A DNA stretch of 64,000 bases from Asterias amurensis (taxonomy: Eukaryota > Echinodermata > Asteroidea > Forcipulatida > Asteriidae). Shown one piece after another: positions 1-12,200 of the stretch (positions within the stretch are counted from its first letter, which is position 1; each line of letters opens with the position of its first letter). The stretch is taken from positions 1,924,501 to 1,988,500 of the forward strand of contig NC_092661.1 of NCBI RefSeq assembly GCF_032118995.1. Reading direction: 5' to 3'. Made by a program: the position numbers and the translations under genes. Below the pieces are notes generated by a model, which saw only the letters and a program-made list of their open reading frames with translations, was not told the DNA's origin and searched no databases.

Positions 1-631
1 CAAACAAAGTGTAGTCGTATCATTTGTAATTTACTGTGTCTGTGCTATCATTATTGTGTAAGGCTTAATTTATTCTTTCTTGTAAGAATAAATTAGTTAC
101 AGAATATTTATCTTCTATAATTGAGACGACATTTTGTGCAACATGTAATATTGGTAGCTCGTCCTTTATTCTTAAGAAATATAGCTCTCTTCTAAAATGC
201 ATATTAACTAGATTTATTTGTCACTGAAATTAATGTGTGCGTACATTTATGAGTATTAGTTTCAATTCAATCTTGTAAAAAAAATAAATAATGAAAAGAA
301 ATGAATATTACTTGCACTCAGTGAGTTTCAAGAACGCCAAACGGTTCAAAACACAACTTAAACACAGTCAAATAAACAAGCACCACAAAAAACACAAAAT
401 CCACTCAAAAATTAAATTGCATTTTGTTTTCTCACTCAAGGCGCGCAATTCTTATTTCTTCAATGAAAATGCTACTTAATTGAAAAAAAATCAGCTGATC
501 AAAGAACAACATTTGTTGTGAATTTACCTAAATTTTTTAATTAAAACAATTTTACCATTAATTGAAACTGCATAAAATATGGTGAAATAATAAACTTTCA
601 ACATTGTTCTCTCAAAATATTTTTTTTGATA

Positions 632-992
632 GATAGGGGCCTCCATCCTTTTGGCAAAGTTCTACTTCATGCTGTGGGTTCGAGAGTCGTTACACCGGTG
701 TCATTAATAAGACACAACCGCGATGCTCGTCCTTCAGATGGGACACAAAGCCGTGGTCCCGTGTGTTGTTTACTTACGTAAAATAACAGTAAAGAGAAGG
801 GGTTCGCCCCCCCCCCCCTTTGTTCCTGGTCCGATTGGCAGCAAATTGCGCCACAGCACTCTGTAAAACATTACACGGTGCTTGCTTTCAAAGACTTCCT
901 CATAAAAATAGCCCCACACCTTGCAGGAAATACCGTATGTTACAGCGCCAGGAGCGCCACTGAGTGACGGACATGCGCGCAATAATATAACA
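632..992 (+). repeat. SINE- or LINE-tail-like repeat, unit 1
   Basis: The segment carries a tRNA B-box-like text (gtgggttcgagag), the stretch gatgggacacaaagccgtggtcccgtgtg in part, a poly-C run at 807-818, and ends near gccaggagcgccactgagtgacgg. The same backbone occurs in reverse inside introns at 10980, 28010 and 40911. It looks like a short interspersed element or the 3' part of a non-LTR retrotransposon. Family not confirmed. Confidence 0.55.
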
Positions 993-1014
993 TTATGCTT
1001 AACGATGACAATAT

Positions 1015-1153
1015 GAGACTTTGGAACGCTAGGTGGCAGCAGACTTTACCAGATAAATGTCCATTGTTTACGTAGTTCTGAGCATGCGCATATTATCGAG
1101 AAAAATGGATTTTATCTAGTAAGTCTGCTGCCACCAAGCGTCCCAAAAGTCTC
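1015..1153. mobile_element. 139-bp palindromic element 3' of GPCR A1
   Basis: The arms gagactttggaacgctaggt and the complement of the right arm (ending aagtctc) match over about 34 bases. They contain ggtggcagcagactt, so the segment can fold into one hairpin. It lies just past the stop of the GPCR on its 3' side, in all five units. It is probably a MITE; the transposon superfamily is unclear. Confidence 0.75.
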
Positions 1154-1313
1154 CTATTCATTTATCATTGTAAAACCATAAGCAACAGCCGTAGGCCTAT
1201 CTGTAGCTGATAGCTGTAGACGCCAATTTGGACACAGTCCAATTGTGTGATGAGAGATGACTGCCACTCTAAGAATCGGGCCAACTGTCTCTTGACAACA
1301 GTGATTTCGACTT

Positions 1314-2258
1314 TCACAGTTCGATATCAACTGGTGCCACTGATCTTTTGCAGCACACAAATCGCCCCATGACGATTCTTTTGGCCACCTGACGAAAAGA
1401 ATCATTAAAAAGACAGTAGATGAACACATTAAACATACTATTACTTATTGTCAACCATACTACTACCCATTCAATTATTGGGGGAGGGGTAACGCCCATC
1501 AAAGTTGTAACTACATACGTGACAAAATTCGGTGTGTAGCAGATGGCAAAAATTACAGTGACAATGAGGAATGTTTTCAACATCTTTTCTTGATCCGCTT
1601 GTGCTTTTTTCTGACGGTTACGGTTCAGTTGTAGATCTTGCCGTTTACTGACTTTGATGATGCGATAGTAGACAAAAAACATGATCGTCACAGGAGCTAT
1701 GTCACAAAAAATGAGGATCAGAATATCAACAATTGCAGAGCTGTGTTCTAGAAAACATACAACTGGAGCTTTTTGAAAAACACTTTTCACTCCAAAAATA
1801 AGCTTGATTCCGACTGGGCAACAAAATGAAAAGCACGATGCAAAAACTACAAGCATGATGAAGCGACGTCGGGTACACCATATCGGGAACTTATACGGCC
1901 GTGTGACGGCGATATACCGTTCAATGTTAAGAAACGAAACAGACAGAAATGACATCATGAAAGATCCAGATACAACTACAGTAACAACTTCGCAAACGAA
2001 CTGTCCGTAGACCCATTTTTCTGTGGCTGATGGCACGACACTGAGCATTGAAATGATCCCAACTGTTAAGTCATACAACGAGAGAGTAGTCAGTAGAACC
2101 TTAGTACTGTCGGCCAAAGTTGAGACACCACGCACCACAGCAATCGAGAGAATATTCCCCGAAATGATCAGCAAACCAATGATAACGATGAAAAATGTAC
2201 GGATAACAATAAACGATTCAGGCAAACCCGAAGAGGCTTTAGTTGTCGTGGTATTCAT
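1314..2258 (-). CDS. Rhodopsin-class GPCR, type A copy 1 (A1)
   Basis: This is a single-exon seven-transmembrane receptor of 314 residues, presumably in the plasma membrane of sensory or other cells. Visible landmarks are an N-terminal N-T-T glycosylation site, N35 in TM1 (GN), D63 in TM2, C89 at the start of TM3, ERY at 113-115, the ECL2 cysteine C168, P189 in TM5, CYTP at 240-243 in TM6, and NVFIY at 277-281 in TM7, where the usual proline is valine. Position 3.32 is V96 rather than aspartate, so it is not a typical amine receptor. The tail has a CC pair and ends DIEL, a possible class II PDZ ligand. It is divergent from PAN-discoidin locus P1, with about 1.1 kb between the starts. It resembles lineage-expanded chemoreceptors such as sea urchin surreal-GPCRs; its ligand is unknown. 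Confidence 0.9.
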   Translation of the reverse strand: MNTTTTKASSGLPESFIVIRTFFIVIIGLLIISGNILSIAVVRGVSTLADSTKVLLTTLSLYDLTVGIISMLSVVPSATEKWVYGQFVCEVVTVVVSGSFMMSFLSVSFLNIERYIAVTRPYKFPIWCTRRRFIMLVVFASCFSFCCPVGIKLIFGVKSVFQKAPVVCFLEHSSAIVDILILIFCDIAPVTIMFFVYYRIIKVSKRQDLQLNRNRQKKAQADQEKMLKTFLIVTVIFAICYTPNFVTYVVTTLMGVTPPPIIEWVVVWLTISNSMFNVFIYCLFNDSFRQVAKRIVMGRFVCCKRSVAPVDIEL

Positions 2259-3208
2259 TGTACTTATCGTTCAACAGTCAAAAGCTAAACACGTTCATCA
2301 ACAGACAGGTCTTCAACAGGCTGGTCTTCAGCTATATATGCAGCTATCGCCAGAAGACGATCAGAGCTGATCGAAACGTCGACTTGAAACCAACGGTTCT
2401 TTTCAGAACCATCCCAACTCATTTAGAGATTATCATTACATGGTGTTACCACAAATCTTTCTATTATCGTATTTCCACCATGCAAAGTTTCAAATCATAC
2501 TAATGCAAAGTTGCAAAGCACGGCTTGTCATCAGATGTTCGTTGTTCGCAGTTCGATACGACATTAGTGTCCTCAGTGTCTTGATATACCAACTTGTATG
2601 TATTTCTTCCAAAGTAGGTCCATACATTAACATGCAGTCCAGTACATATCAAAAGGACTGCCATTTTCATCGCTATTATAATAACAAGTTTCCGTTCACC
2701 GTTTGATGTCTCTGAATTCCTCTCAAAGGTTGTCCCCTTGTCTGAACAAAAACAAGACACTGTAGTTTAGAGCAAATTTGAGCGTGCACAATGGTTTAAT
2801 TAAAGGTCTGCTATTTTTAATAGCAGCCAAACTGGTTGACTTTTAGTTGACTACTGTAGTCGACCATTAGAACCAGCCTCATGACCAAGCTTTCTTTCCT
2901 GACTGGTAGCCAATTGTTTCTTGCTAACCGTGTAAAGCGCAGAAGGGAACTCCAATAGACCCATACAAATACTCCTTCTACCCTCGATCCATCCGACTAT
3001 GGAACCAGCACTTTGCAGCTATTGTGTTCTGTTCACTATAAAAAAAACTAATTTCTATTTTTTTTTATGTATTCAAAATGCCAAAACATCCAAATTGCAG
3101 AAAGTCTACGGTAGCCTAATTGATTTCTATCAAGAAGTATGGGAAAAGTAATTAGTGTTATAGCCTATTTCAGCGGGTTGCAATCTGTATGGTTATTGAT
3201 TTTTTGTG

Positions 3209-3255
3209 ACGCAAGTGGACCAGAATGAATGTTTTTTTTTTCATACCATGGCAAC
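3209..3255 (+). promoter_or_regulatory. Weak CRE / X-box-like pair upstream of P1
   Basis: The text TGACGCAAG and, at 3242-3255, CATACCATGGCAAC align with the P4 pair. The first half-site of the X-box is altered. It lies about 108 bases before the ATG. Confidence 0.45.
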
Positions 3256-3362
3256 ACTATTATCCGCAGTTTAATTTGAACCACGATCTTCCATAAATTT
3301 ATTGAGAGGGAACAAATTATGTTGTGGATAGGGCAACTCACCATTTTTAGCCAGAGGAGACA

Positions 3363-6303
3363 ATGGCCGTGTTGAGTGGTTTGATTTTCCTCTTGCTTAA
3401 GATGTTTCTTGAGGTTTCAGCGTCTTATAGTGTGAGTGGTCTTTACCGAGAGGTCTGGTACCAGCCGGTAGAGCACCACGCCCTTCTAGGCCAGTCCTTC
3501 ATGAATATCTCAGGCATCTCTGCCGTCAGATGTTCAGTTCGGTGTCTCAGCCATCATGGATGTTTTTCTTTCAACTACGATCACATCAATCAAGTCTGTC
3601 AGATGAACAACGCCAGTGCTGAGCACGTCTGTGACAACTTTCAAGGAATGCCGTATGTTTCGTATCAGTGATCATTCGTTTTACACGTTCAAAGCAAAGT
3701 AGCACGTCCAGATCTTGCCAATGCCCAATCACAAACTCGATACTGAAGGCTCCACCCTACTCGGACCGTTGTCTTTGTTAAACGCTATACATATTCATGT
3801 TATGTTCAATAGAGCAGGAGAGCTGGAGGCATGTTGTTTAATCCCCAGGAAAATTCTCTTATTGTCTGCTCCTTGAAAAGCATGCAGGTAGCGGACAATC
3901 AATCAGAAGGTAGTGCTAGCATTCACTATAGAGGAATGATTTACTTAGAATTGCTGCTGTCCACTAGTGCCCGGCCAAATATAACCAAAGGAAAAGGCGA
4001 AAAGGGGCACATTTTTGATTTTTTTTAAGTACCCTCTTAAACTATTTTGCAAAGAAATGTGTGTTAAGAAGGGGCTGGGTGAAGCATGTTGGGTGTCACT
4101 GTGGCCGAATAACATAAGGATTTATTTATAACTATTAAAGCTGATACTCCAGCGTCCTTTACTTACTGTTATTATGTGCAAACACAAAAACACCATATTC
4201 ATATCACTCGGGTGTTGGATTGAAACTCCAAAATCCAGTAGGGATCACACAAAGTAGGGTTTAAAAAAAAATGAAAAAAATATAATATTGTAAGTGACCA
4301 ACTAATCTTATTTGAATGTGAACAGCAGTCCTGAATATCATTACAGACGAACGTAAACTTATTTGAATGTGAACAGCAGACTTTTTCTTTACAAGTTGAG
4401 CACACCTACATTGTTAGACTCCAACTGCACAACCAAAGGGACTTACACATGTTGTATTGGGCTCACAAGTAGTGGTATTATACTGTATAGGCTATTGTTG
4501 CACTTTTTTTTTACACACCCTGCTTGCTTAGTACATCTTTCCTCTATAGTGAATGCTAACACTACACTGTCTTGTGAGTGATTGTCCGCTACCTGCATGC
4601 TTTTCAAGGAGCAGACAATAAGAGAATTTTCCTGGGGCTTAACACATGCCTCCAGCTCTACTGCTGTATTGAATAACATGAATATGTATAGCGTTTAACA
4701 AAGACAACGGTCCGAGTAGGGTGGAGCCTTCAGTATCCAGCTTGTGATTGGGCATTGGCAAGATCTGGACGTGCTACGGTGCTTTGAACGTGTAAAACGA
4801 ATGATCACTATCACGACGTAACCGCAAAACCAATGACCTGCAAGGTAGTTGTAAAATTCGTTTATGTGTATTTCTAAAGGATTAAACCAAATGATTGTTA
4901 TTTTAAACAGCTACCTGGGGGGAATGTTTTCAACGGAAATGTATTTAACTTGTTCACCATTTTAATGTAATTTTGATATGTGTACACTCCTGAATTTTTC
5001 GTAATATTATCGAATAAAAAAACAGGCCCCTATATACCATAAGGATTTGAAAAACTAAAAACACTTCTGCCGTTGACGGCGCGTGTCATAAGACAATGCC
5101 GCTGACGTCATTTGTGGGAGTTTACTTTGTTATACCTCCACGCTGCAACAAAGCGGCTGTACAAATTGGAGCTCCCAACTATGACGTTTTGAGAGTGATT
5201 ACGTAACAGGGCTTTTCGCAAATCTCTCAGAAAAGCGCTGGATAAGGGTATTCGAAATGTTTTTTTTTTCCACAATTAATATCTATTTATAATCATATGA
5301 CTCGATTTCCTTATTCATTAAAAACATTTAAAATGAAATTCAGCCAAGTTCACGACTTGACATTTTTCGTTCAAGCAGGTCTTCAAAAGTTGCACAATTT
5401 TTTTGTATAAATTTCAAAATGTGTTCGTTCCTACCTTGTTTTACAGAGTATTATTTCTGGCAATGAAAAGTGCGCTCCTGTGAAGGTCTCTGTGGGTTTT
5501 AGTGAGTAATCAGAAATTTTTTTGTTTTAGTTCCGTTGGAGCGTTTTAAGACACTGTACATAACCAAAATGTGCCCAGTGCCTTTAAGAACATGCAAGAA
5601 ACTGTGGAAGATTAAGACATCATGACCCAGTTCAAGTAGATCTTTTTTATCCAAGCTACCTTTAATAAAACTCAAAACCACTATGTGGGCATTATGTGTA
5701 CATAAATATTGTATCTTTCTGTTCCCGATCCAGAGAAACTCGGTCTTGAAGATGGTTCGATCCCCGATGAGAGCCTCTCCGCATCAAGTAACTGGGTCGG
5801 ACTGCGAACGTCAACACCGGCTGGTGGCCGTCTCAATAAGCTACCGCCTGATGATAATACCATAGGAGCTTGGCATGCTAAGGTAAAGGATACCAACCAG
5901 TAGATACAGGTGGATTTAGGCAACCCGACCTTCGTCACTGGGGTACTCACACAAGGGCGTAACGGTGGAGCTGCCCAGTGGGTGACGAAGTACAAGGTGC
6001 AGTTCGAACCGCCCTCACCGGCAGGCCTTGTTGATGTGAAGGACCAACTTGGTCAAACTCAGGTATGTTGATATGCTGAAGAGCCTCCTTTGATTTCACC
6101 CTTTTAGAATGGAAACCCCTGATAAACAACTTATAATAAGATGTTATTTGTCCTCCTTCTAGATATTCAATGGCAACACCGATAGAGACAGCATCGAGGA
6201 AAGGCGCTTCTTCAAGCCCGTCTTGGCGGTCAAGATTCGCATCGTGCCCGTTGAGTGGGAGTGGTTCATCTGCCTGCGTTTTGAGCTGCTTGGCTGTAAA
6301 TAA
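3363..6303 (+). pseudogene. PAN + discoidin secreted protein, interrupted copy (P1)
   Basis: This is a four-exon locus. Exon 1 starts at 3363 with a signal peptide and PAN domain and is split by a palindromic transposon (3668-4808); its last bases are 4814-4844. Exon 2 is 5447-5501, exon 3 5734-6062 and exon 4 6163-6303, with good GT-AG borders (gtagtt, gtgagt, gtatgt donors; ttacag, atccag, ttctag acceptors). Reading through exon 1 ends two codons into the insertion, giving a 102-residue PAN-like product. Exon 3 also has an in-frame TAG at 5901-5903 where all siblings have the tryptophan of NQWIQV. With two lesions it is most likely dead. The discoidin N-terminal cysteine is also replaced (VSVGF). 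Confidence 0.85.
3668..4808. mobile_element. Foldback-type DNA transposon inserted in P1 exon 1
   Basis: This non-autonomous element of about 1.14 kb has inverted arms of about 280 bp: 3668-3948 mirrors 4525-4808. The ends read gtgatcattcgttttac and its complement. It is flanked by tatca at 3663-3667 and 4809-4813, a 5-bp target duplication (or 3 bp, atc, if one more base belongs to each end). The interior of about 580 bp has no coding potential but a direct repeat of cttatttgaatgtgaacagcag near 4308 and 4361. Uninterrupted siblings read cgtattacgac here, which confirms the insertion point. The superfamily is not certain. Confidence 0.9.
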
Positions 6304-6857
6304 GTAACGTACAGTAGACGACATACTTTAAGCGAAATGGAGGAAACTTCAATTCATTTAAATGTTTAATTCAACTTGGTTTATTGGTTTAACAAAAAAA
6401 CATAAAAAATCTAATCAAAATTTAGGTGTAACTGACCATAATGTGACACCAACCTTGATATCTAGTGTTCAACACACAGTTTAGTTTTCAATGTGCAATC
6501 ATACCCGTGTTCCAGGAAACTCTGTCCGCCGGGGACTTTGTACCCAACACATATGGGGGGGGGGGGGAGGGGGGGGGGGGGGGGTTGACAGACTAATTTT
6601 CAATAATGAAAATTATTTTAAGCTGAAGAAGGATGTTTCAAAAGAGGGCGTACACAGTTCGCCGTGGGAGGGGGGGGGGGGGCAAGAATCCCCTGGGGAC
6701 AGAATCTCTTGCCACAACATATCTTTGTAAAAAAAATATATATATATTACAACCAATTTGACAGAATGTGTTTTAACTGATTTGATGTTCCTAATAATTT
6801 CATTTGCATGTATTATATTAAGTGTCTATAAGTATAGTTAGAGCAAACCCATCTCCT
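6304..6857. other. 3' flank block of P1 with two long poly-G runs
   Basis: This block is shared with the 3' flanks of P2 (12758-13311) and P8 (63283-63833). It includes G runs at 6555-6584 (one A inside) and 6670-6682 and an AT dinucleotide run near 6735. No gene is seen. The first part is probably 3' UTR. Confidence 0.7.
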
Positions 6858-6861
6858 TTAA

Positions 6862-7842
6862 AGACAGTGGACACTATTGTTAATAATTGTCAAAGACTAG
6901 TCTTCACAGTTGGTGTATCTCAACATATGTAAAGAGAGAGGGACGGGAAGGTGAGAGACGGTCCTCTACTTAATAAAGGACGAGCATTCGCCAAAATAAA
7001 TGGCACAGTCAATAAGCCAATGACGTTTATATGAAAATCTCTTCTATACAGGTTTTAATACTTCCAACCCATAGAAAACATACAAAAAGTTATAACACTA
7101 CAGTATACACTACATGTAGCCTACATAATACAGTGCACGAAGTTCACCAAAAGGTCAGCACACACAGAGGCTAATGGACGCACGTTTGTGACAGTGCTGC
7201 CTGGCATACACACATGGTTTTACAAATAAAACGATCCAAATGGAGAGCTACATAATCACAATAATTTGGGCATTAATGAGGGTATAACACAGAATAATAC
7301 TCACAAATATCTCTGCAACTGTATTGATCCCATATAAATAGGTTTTTGGAGCATGGCCAGAGCCATGCTCCCTATAAAAATAGAGAGAATCACAGCCCAA
7401 ATAAATTAGTTGCTCTTCCAAGTCGAAGCTATAGAAAAAGAGAGTGATTGTCATGTGACAAAACCAAAAGTTAACTTTGAACAAATCCAACAATGAGGGC
7501 GCACTTTGGATTCCTACACATAAAATAACAAATCTGTGAAAATTTTAGCTCAATCGGTCGTCGAAGTTGCGAGATGTTAATGAAAGAAAAAACACCCTTG
7601 TCACACCATGGTCACTCGAAGTTGTGTGCGTTCAGATGGTTGATTTCGAGACCTCAAATTCTAAATCTGAGGTCTCGAAATCAAATTCGTCGGAAATTAC
7701 TTCTTTCTCGAAAACTACGTCACTTCAGAGGGAGCTGTTTCTCACAATGTTTTATACCATCAACCTCTCCCCATTACTCGTAACCAAGAAAGGTTTTATG
7801 ACAATAATTATTTTGAGTAATTACCAATAGTGTCAACTGGCT
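6862..7842. mobile_element. TTAA-flanked palindromic MITE, family 1, with a nested insertion
   Basis: The ends are agacagtggacactattg and its degenerate complement, with TTAA on both sides, typical of piggyBac- or Kolobok-type elements. The centre has the palindrome gatttcgagacctcaaattc. Relative to the copies at 24417 and 13312, a segment of about 585 bp (6932-7517) is inserted into the left arm. That insert contains the palindrome ggagcatggccagagccatg near 7349 and no recognisable gene. Confidence 0.75.
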
Positions 7843-8101
7843 TTAAATGATTTTTGAAGATTCTTTTTAGTAGATCGACATGAAGCGACTATTAATGTTG
7901 CTCTTTCTTTATAAAAACAAAAAACGTTGATTACAACTTTTGAGGATCGCATTTTTTGATGTGTTTGTGTTAGCTTAGGAACAACCTAAATGCACTGAGA
8001 AATCGATAGAAAGTATAGCCATTAAGTTGATGTTTTTAAATTATAGTCTAGGTAATTTAATTGAGTATTATGTATCTTGCTGAAACCTGATGCAACCTTA
8101 A

Positions 8102-8300
8102 AGGAACACTATGCCTTGGATCGGTCGAGTTAGTCATTGAAAAGCGTTCGGAACCATTTGTTATAAAATGCAATTTGTTAGATAGATAATTTAACAGTAG
8201 AATATAGTGATCCACACTAACGTGCCTCGAAACTGCACGGTTTCCTTTTACGTCGATCGCAAAGAAACACGGTCGGCCATTTTTTGGGAGTCAACATTTT
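8102..8300. mobile_element. Partial TTAA MITE, family 3
   Basis: The text aggaacactatgccttggat after TTAA, and cacggtcggccatttt to its right, match the left half of the complete element at 25823-26198. The right half is missing. The remaining stretch 8301-9160 between P1 and P2 shows no gene. Confidence 0.7.
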
Positions 8301-9173
8301 GTTAACTATAGTAAACTAATTTAATTCTCTAGCTGTAACAAGTCTTTGTTGGCTGTACACAAAAACGCAACGACATCGGTTGGAGACGGAATAAGGACTT
8401 GGTCAAGTCTACCATACTATTATCAGACTTACCATTGTATATAGAAACTAAATCGAATTACACACTTCGACGGTTTCTCACGCGAACTGAGCCGTGATTT
8501 AATTACTATTTCTCGCATACCCTTGAAACGTTTGCGCATTTTGCATCAAGATTATGATTTTTTTCTGAAAACTATTATTCGTTTGAATTGAACCAAGCTT
8601 AGAGAAAAATTAGTTCAATTGAAACACCCGACTCATTATTATTACGCAAAAGCCAACCATACCACCATGTCATACTAGACTAGTATTCGTTCAGCAAGCA
8701 AAATGAACCAAAACTTACGGATTAATTGTTCCTTACACCCACATACCCCCTTCCCGAGTGGTGACAACTTTGGGGGCCTGTTGTAAACTCTAGGGCTCCT
8801 CTCTAGACGTCAAGACTGACAAAAACAAAACAGATTTGTACTATTGAGTACATCAATTTTAAGGGCCTGGTTTTAAATAATATAATATTTTCCGGTTTAA
8901 GCTTAGGGTCGGGATGAGGATTAGAGTTGTGCAAGCTTGAAAATCAGGCTGAGCTTGATGGGTAGTGTTTTGGTTACAGTTAGAGTCGAATAATGATCAG
9001 TCTGTTTTATATTTTACCGGTCAGAACTACTGCATGAAATTCAGGTTTACGTTCTGGGCCTGGATTGTGTAATCATATAATTAAAATAAAAACGGAACAG
9101 CTTTTCGTGGTCGTCCAAAGGACAAATATTTGTGTCTTTACTTTAATTTTGAGTTTTTTAAACCATGTGTGAG

Positions 9174-9211
9174 TGACGTCAGATGAGTTGTTGTCCTGTT
9201 ACCACGGCAAC
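9174..9211 (+). promoter_or_regulatory. CRE and RFX X-box-like pair upstream of P2
   Basis: TGACGTCA at 9174-9181 is a perfect CRE. GTTACCACGGCAAC at 9198-9211 fits the X-box consensus (GTNRCC, short spacer, RGYAAC) exactly, 75 bases before the ATG. RFX factors often drive genes in ciliated or sensory cells; expression here is inference. Confidence 0.6.
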
Positions 9212-9285
9212 GCATTCCTTTGCAGTCTGCTATTCAGGTCTTGTTCGTGTTCAGCAACTAACTACATCAAGCCAGAGTGAGAAAA

Positions 9286-12200
9286 ATGGCCGACTTGAGT
9301 GGTTTGATTTTCTTTTTGCTTGAGATATTTCTTGAGGTTTCAGCATCTTATAGTGTGAGTGGTCTCTACCGAGGGGTCTGGTACCAGCCGGTAGAGCACT
9401 ACGCCCTGCTAGGCCAGTCCTTTATGAATATCTCAGGCATCTCTGCCGTCAGATGTTCAGTTCGGTGTCTCAGCCATCATGGATGTTTTTCTTTCAACTA
9501 CGATCACATCAATCAAGTCTGTCAGATGAACAACGCCAGTGCTGATGACGTCTGTGACAACCTTCAAGGAATGCTGCATTTTTCGTATTACGACGCAGCT
9601 GCAAAACCAATGACCTGCCAGGTACTTGTACAATTCGTTCATTGTGTTTTGTAAAAGTATTTTTCTCGCTGAAAATTTATTAAATGAATGGCATTTTCAA
9701 AGTATTTTCCTTTGTCATAACGAAACTAAATTATTCTTACTTTAGTTAAACAAAATGATTTATTCATAGAATAATACAAAATTGGTAAGGAAAAAATAAT
9801 CATGAAGATCACCTCGGGTTACATAAATCTTACACGGTCTAATGCTGATAATATTAGAAAACATCCCTTGAAATATTTCTGTCTGAAATGTCATAAAAAA
9901 AATTATTTGATAAGGAATAAATAAAACTAATTTCCCGTTTGGAGTTTATCGCTCAGTGAGTAAGGAGCGTTTTATTCATTTGTTTAATCGATGTCATACA
10001 AAATGTGTAATCGGTTTTTCACTATTTTCTCGTGACCCAGATGGCCGATCGGTCTAAAACTTCTATATGTTTGTCAATTTATGAATATGGTGTATTAAAG
10101 TGCTTCATTGCCAGCAACTTTTTTGTTAGCACACAACAAATTATGTAATGTTACTTTATTACAATTGTGTTTGTTTGCTCTACAGAATAATTTTATTTCT
10201 GGCAATCGAAAGTGCGCTCCTGTGAAGGCCTGTTGGGATTTCGGTGAGTGAACAGATAATATATATTTTTTTCATTTCAGTTGGAGCATTTAGTATTGAT
10301 CGGCAGGGATTATTTCAATGAAGTTGGGCATCGAAATAATTTAACACATTTTCTTGTCTAACACAAAAAAAATAAAGAAATTGTAATTGATTTCCATACA
10401 ACCTCTAACACTATTAAGAAATGAAAATGAATAAGTTGGTCCAAGAAATCAAGTTTTGGGGTAAAATTATCGATGGCAAACTAAACTGGTATACAGCAAT
10501 ACTCTCCGAAAGCGTAATAAAGCCAATCAATGGCTTTACTTTTTAAGAAAACTGAAATCGTTTTAATAACGCAAATACTTATATTCGTTAACACTTCTAT
10601 CAGAGAGTGTAATCTATTTTAAGTTTCTGTGGTTTGGCATAACTCACTCTCTCAAAGCAAACTGTGAGAAACTCCAGTGGACTACCAAACCATAATTATT
10701 GGAGCAGACACTAAGATTACGTCAAGAAGACTAAATCATGACCCAGTTCAATAAGATTCTTCGTGATCCAAACCACTCTAAAACAACTCAGAATCACTCA
10801 GGCAGGGTCCAGCAAGTACGTTTAAAGACTGACAAATTTAGGGATTCCTTTCAGTAGTGCAATTAACCTTTTTAATTGTATGGTCGGTATATATAAAGTG
10901 GTAAGTTTTCTATTTGGTTGTATTGTGTATGTTATGTTCTGTATAATGACCCAAGCCTTGGGTATTTCTGTATAAGTTGGAATTATGAGACCTAATTCTG
11001 ACAGCACCATGAAGTGTTTTACAAGGTGCTGTGTCACAATTTGCTGCCGATCGGACCAGTAACACCGGGCGAACCCCTTCTCTTTTCGAGTGTAACATTT
11101 TGATCAGTTTACAAGTATGTTAGCACGTTATTCCGGAGGTCGTTGGTTCGAATCCCACTTTAGTAATTTTTAGATTCGTAGTTCAGTGTAGATTCGAAAT
11201 GAATCTAACAGTAAAGTGTAGATTCGTAACGAAGCTATACAGTTGAGTATAGATTCGAAACGAATATACAGTTGAGTGTAGATTCGTAGTTCAGTGTAGA
11301 TTCTAAACGAATCTGACAGTAAAGTGTAGATTCGTAACGAAGCCATACAGTTGAGTATAGATTCGAAACGTAGATACAGTTGCCCGTACGTATAGTAGAT
11401 TCGTAGTTCAGTATAGATTCGAAACGAATCTAACAGTAAAGTGTAGATTCGTAAGGAAGCTATACAGTTGAGTGTAGATTCAAAACGATTCTACAGTTGA
11501 GTGTAGATGCATAACGAATCTACAGTTTTCTTAACGAAGTTTTCTAACGAATCTGCAGTTTTTATAACAAACAGTTGAGAGTAGATTCATAAAAATAATT
11601 TACACTTTCATCAACAGAGTGACGTCGTAAAAAATAGTTTAATTGCAACTAAACGTTCCGTATGCATGGAAGATATACAACAAGAAAAATTATACAGTGT
11701 AATAAATTTGTTTGCAAACTCGAATTTTGAATAATGCTCAGAAATTTAATTATTAGCAATTAAAGATGTGTTAAAGACACTGGACTCTATTGGTAATTGT
11801 CGAAGACCAGTCATTTCACTTAGTAAATCTCAACATATGCATATATAATAAATCTGTGAAAATTTGAGCTCAATAATTGGCCGTCGTCGAAGATGCGAAA
11901 TAATAATGAAAGACGATACACCACTGTCACGCGAAATTGTGTGCTTTCAGATGCTTGATTTCGAGACCTCAAAATTTATTTTTTGAGGGAGCCGTTCCTC
12001 ACAATGTTTTATGCTATCAACAGCTCCCCATTACTCGTTAATAGACCATGTAAGAATTTATGCTAAAAATAATTATTTTGAGTAATTACCAATAGTGTCC
12101 ATCACCAAAACTAACATGGTTTAATAATGTTTATTGAGTTTTTTCTACAATGTAGACAAAATGTGTTAAACAAAATGCTTGTTTTTCCCCGACCCAGAGA

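Noticed and set aside
291-479. 62-codon frame in the unit head, seen in several units
   Set aside because: Conserved only because the DNA is duplicated. Homopolymer indels break it in other units, and it has no family resemblance or start context.
1804-2370. Plus-strand frames opposite the GPCR genes
   Set aside because: They are antisense shadows of the receptor coding sequence.
6491-6730. 79-codon frame with a polyglycine stretch
   Set aside because: It is produced by the poly-G runs in the 3' flank.
9277-9285. Start of P2 at an in-frame GTG nine bases upstream
   Set aside because: Eukaryotic start; the ATG at 9286 is followed directly by a standard signal peptide and aligns with the siblings.
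11120-11165. tRNA-like text with a B box
   Set aside because: No complete cloverleaf or acceptor stem. It belongs to a SINE-like repeat found in several introns.
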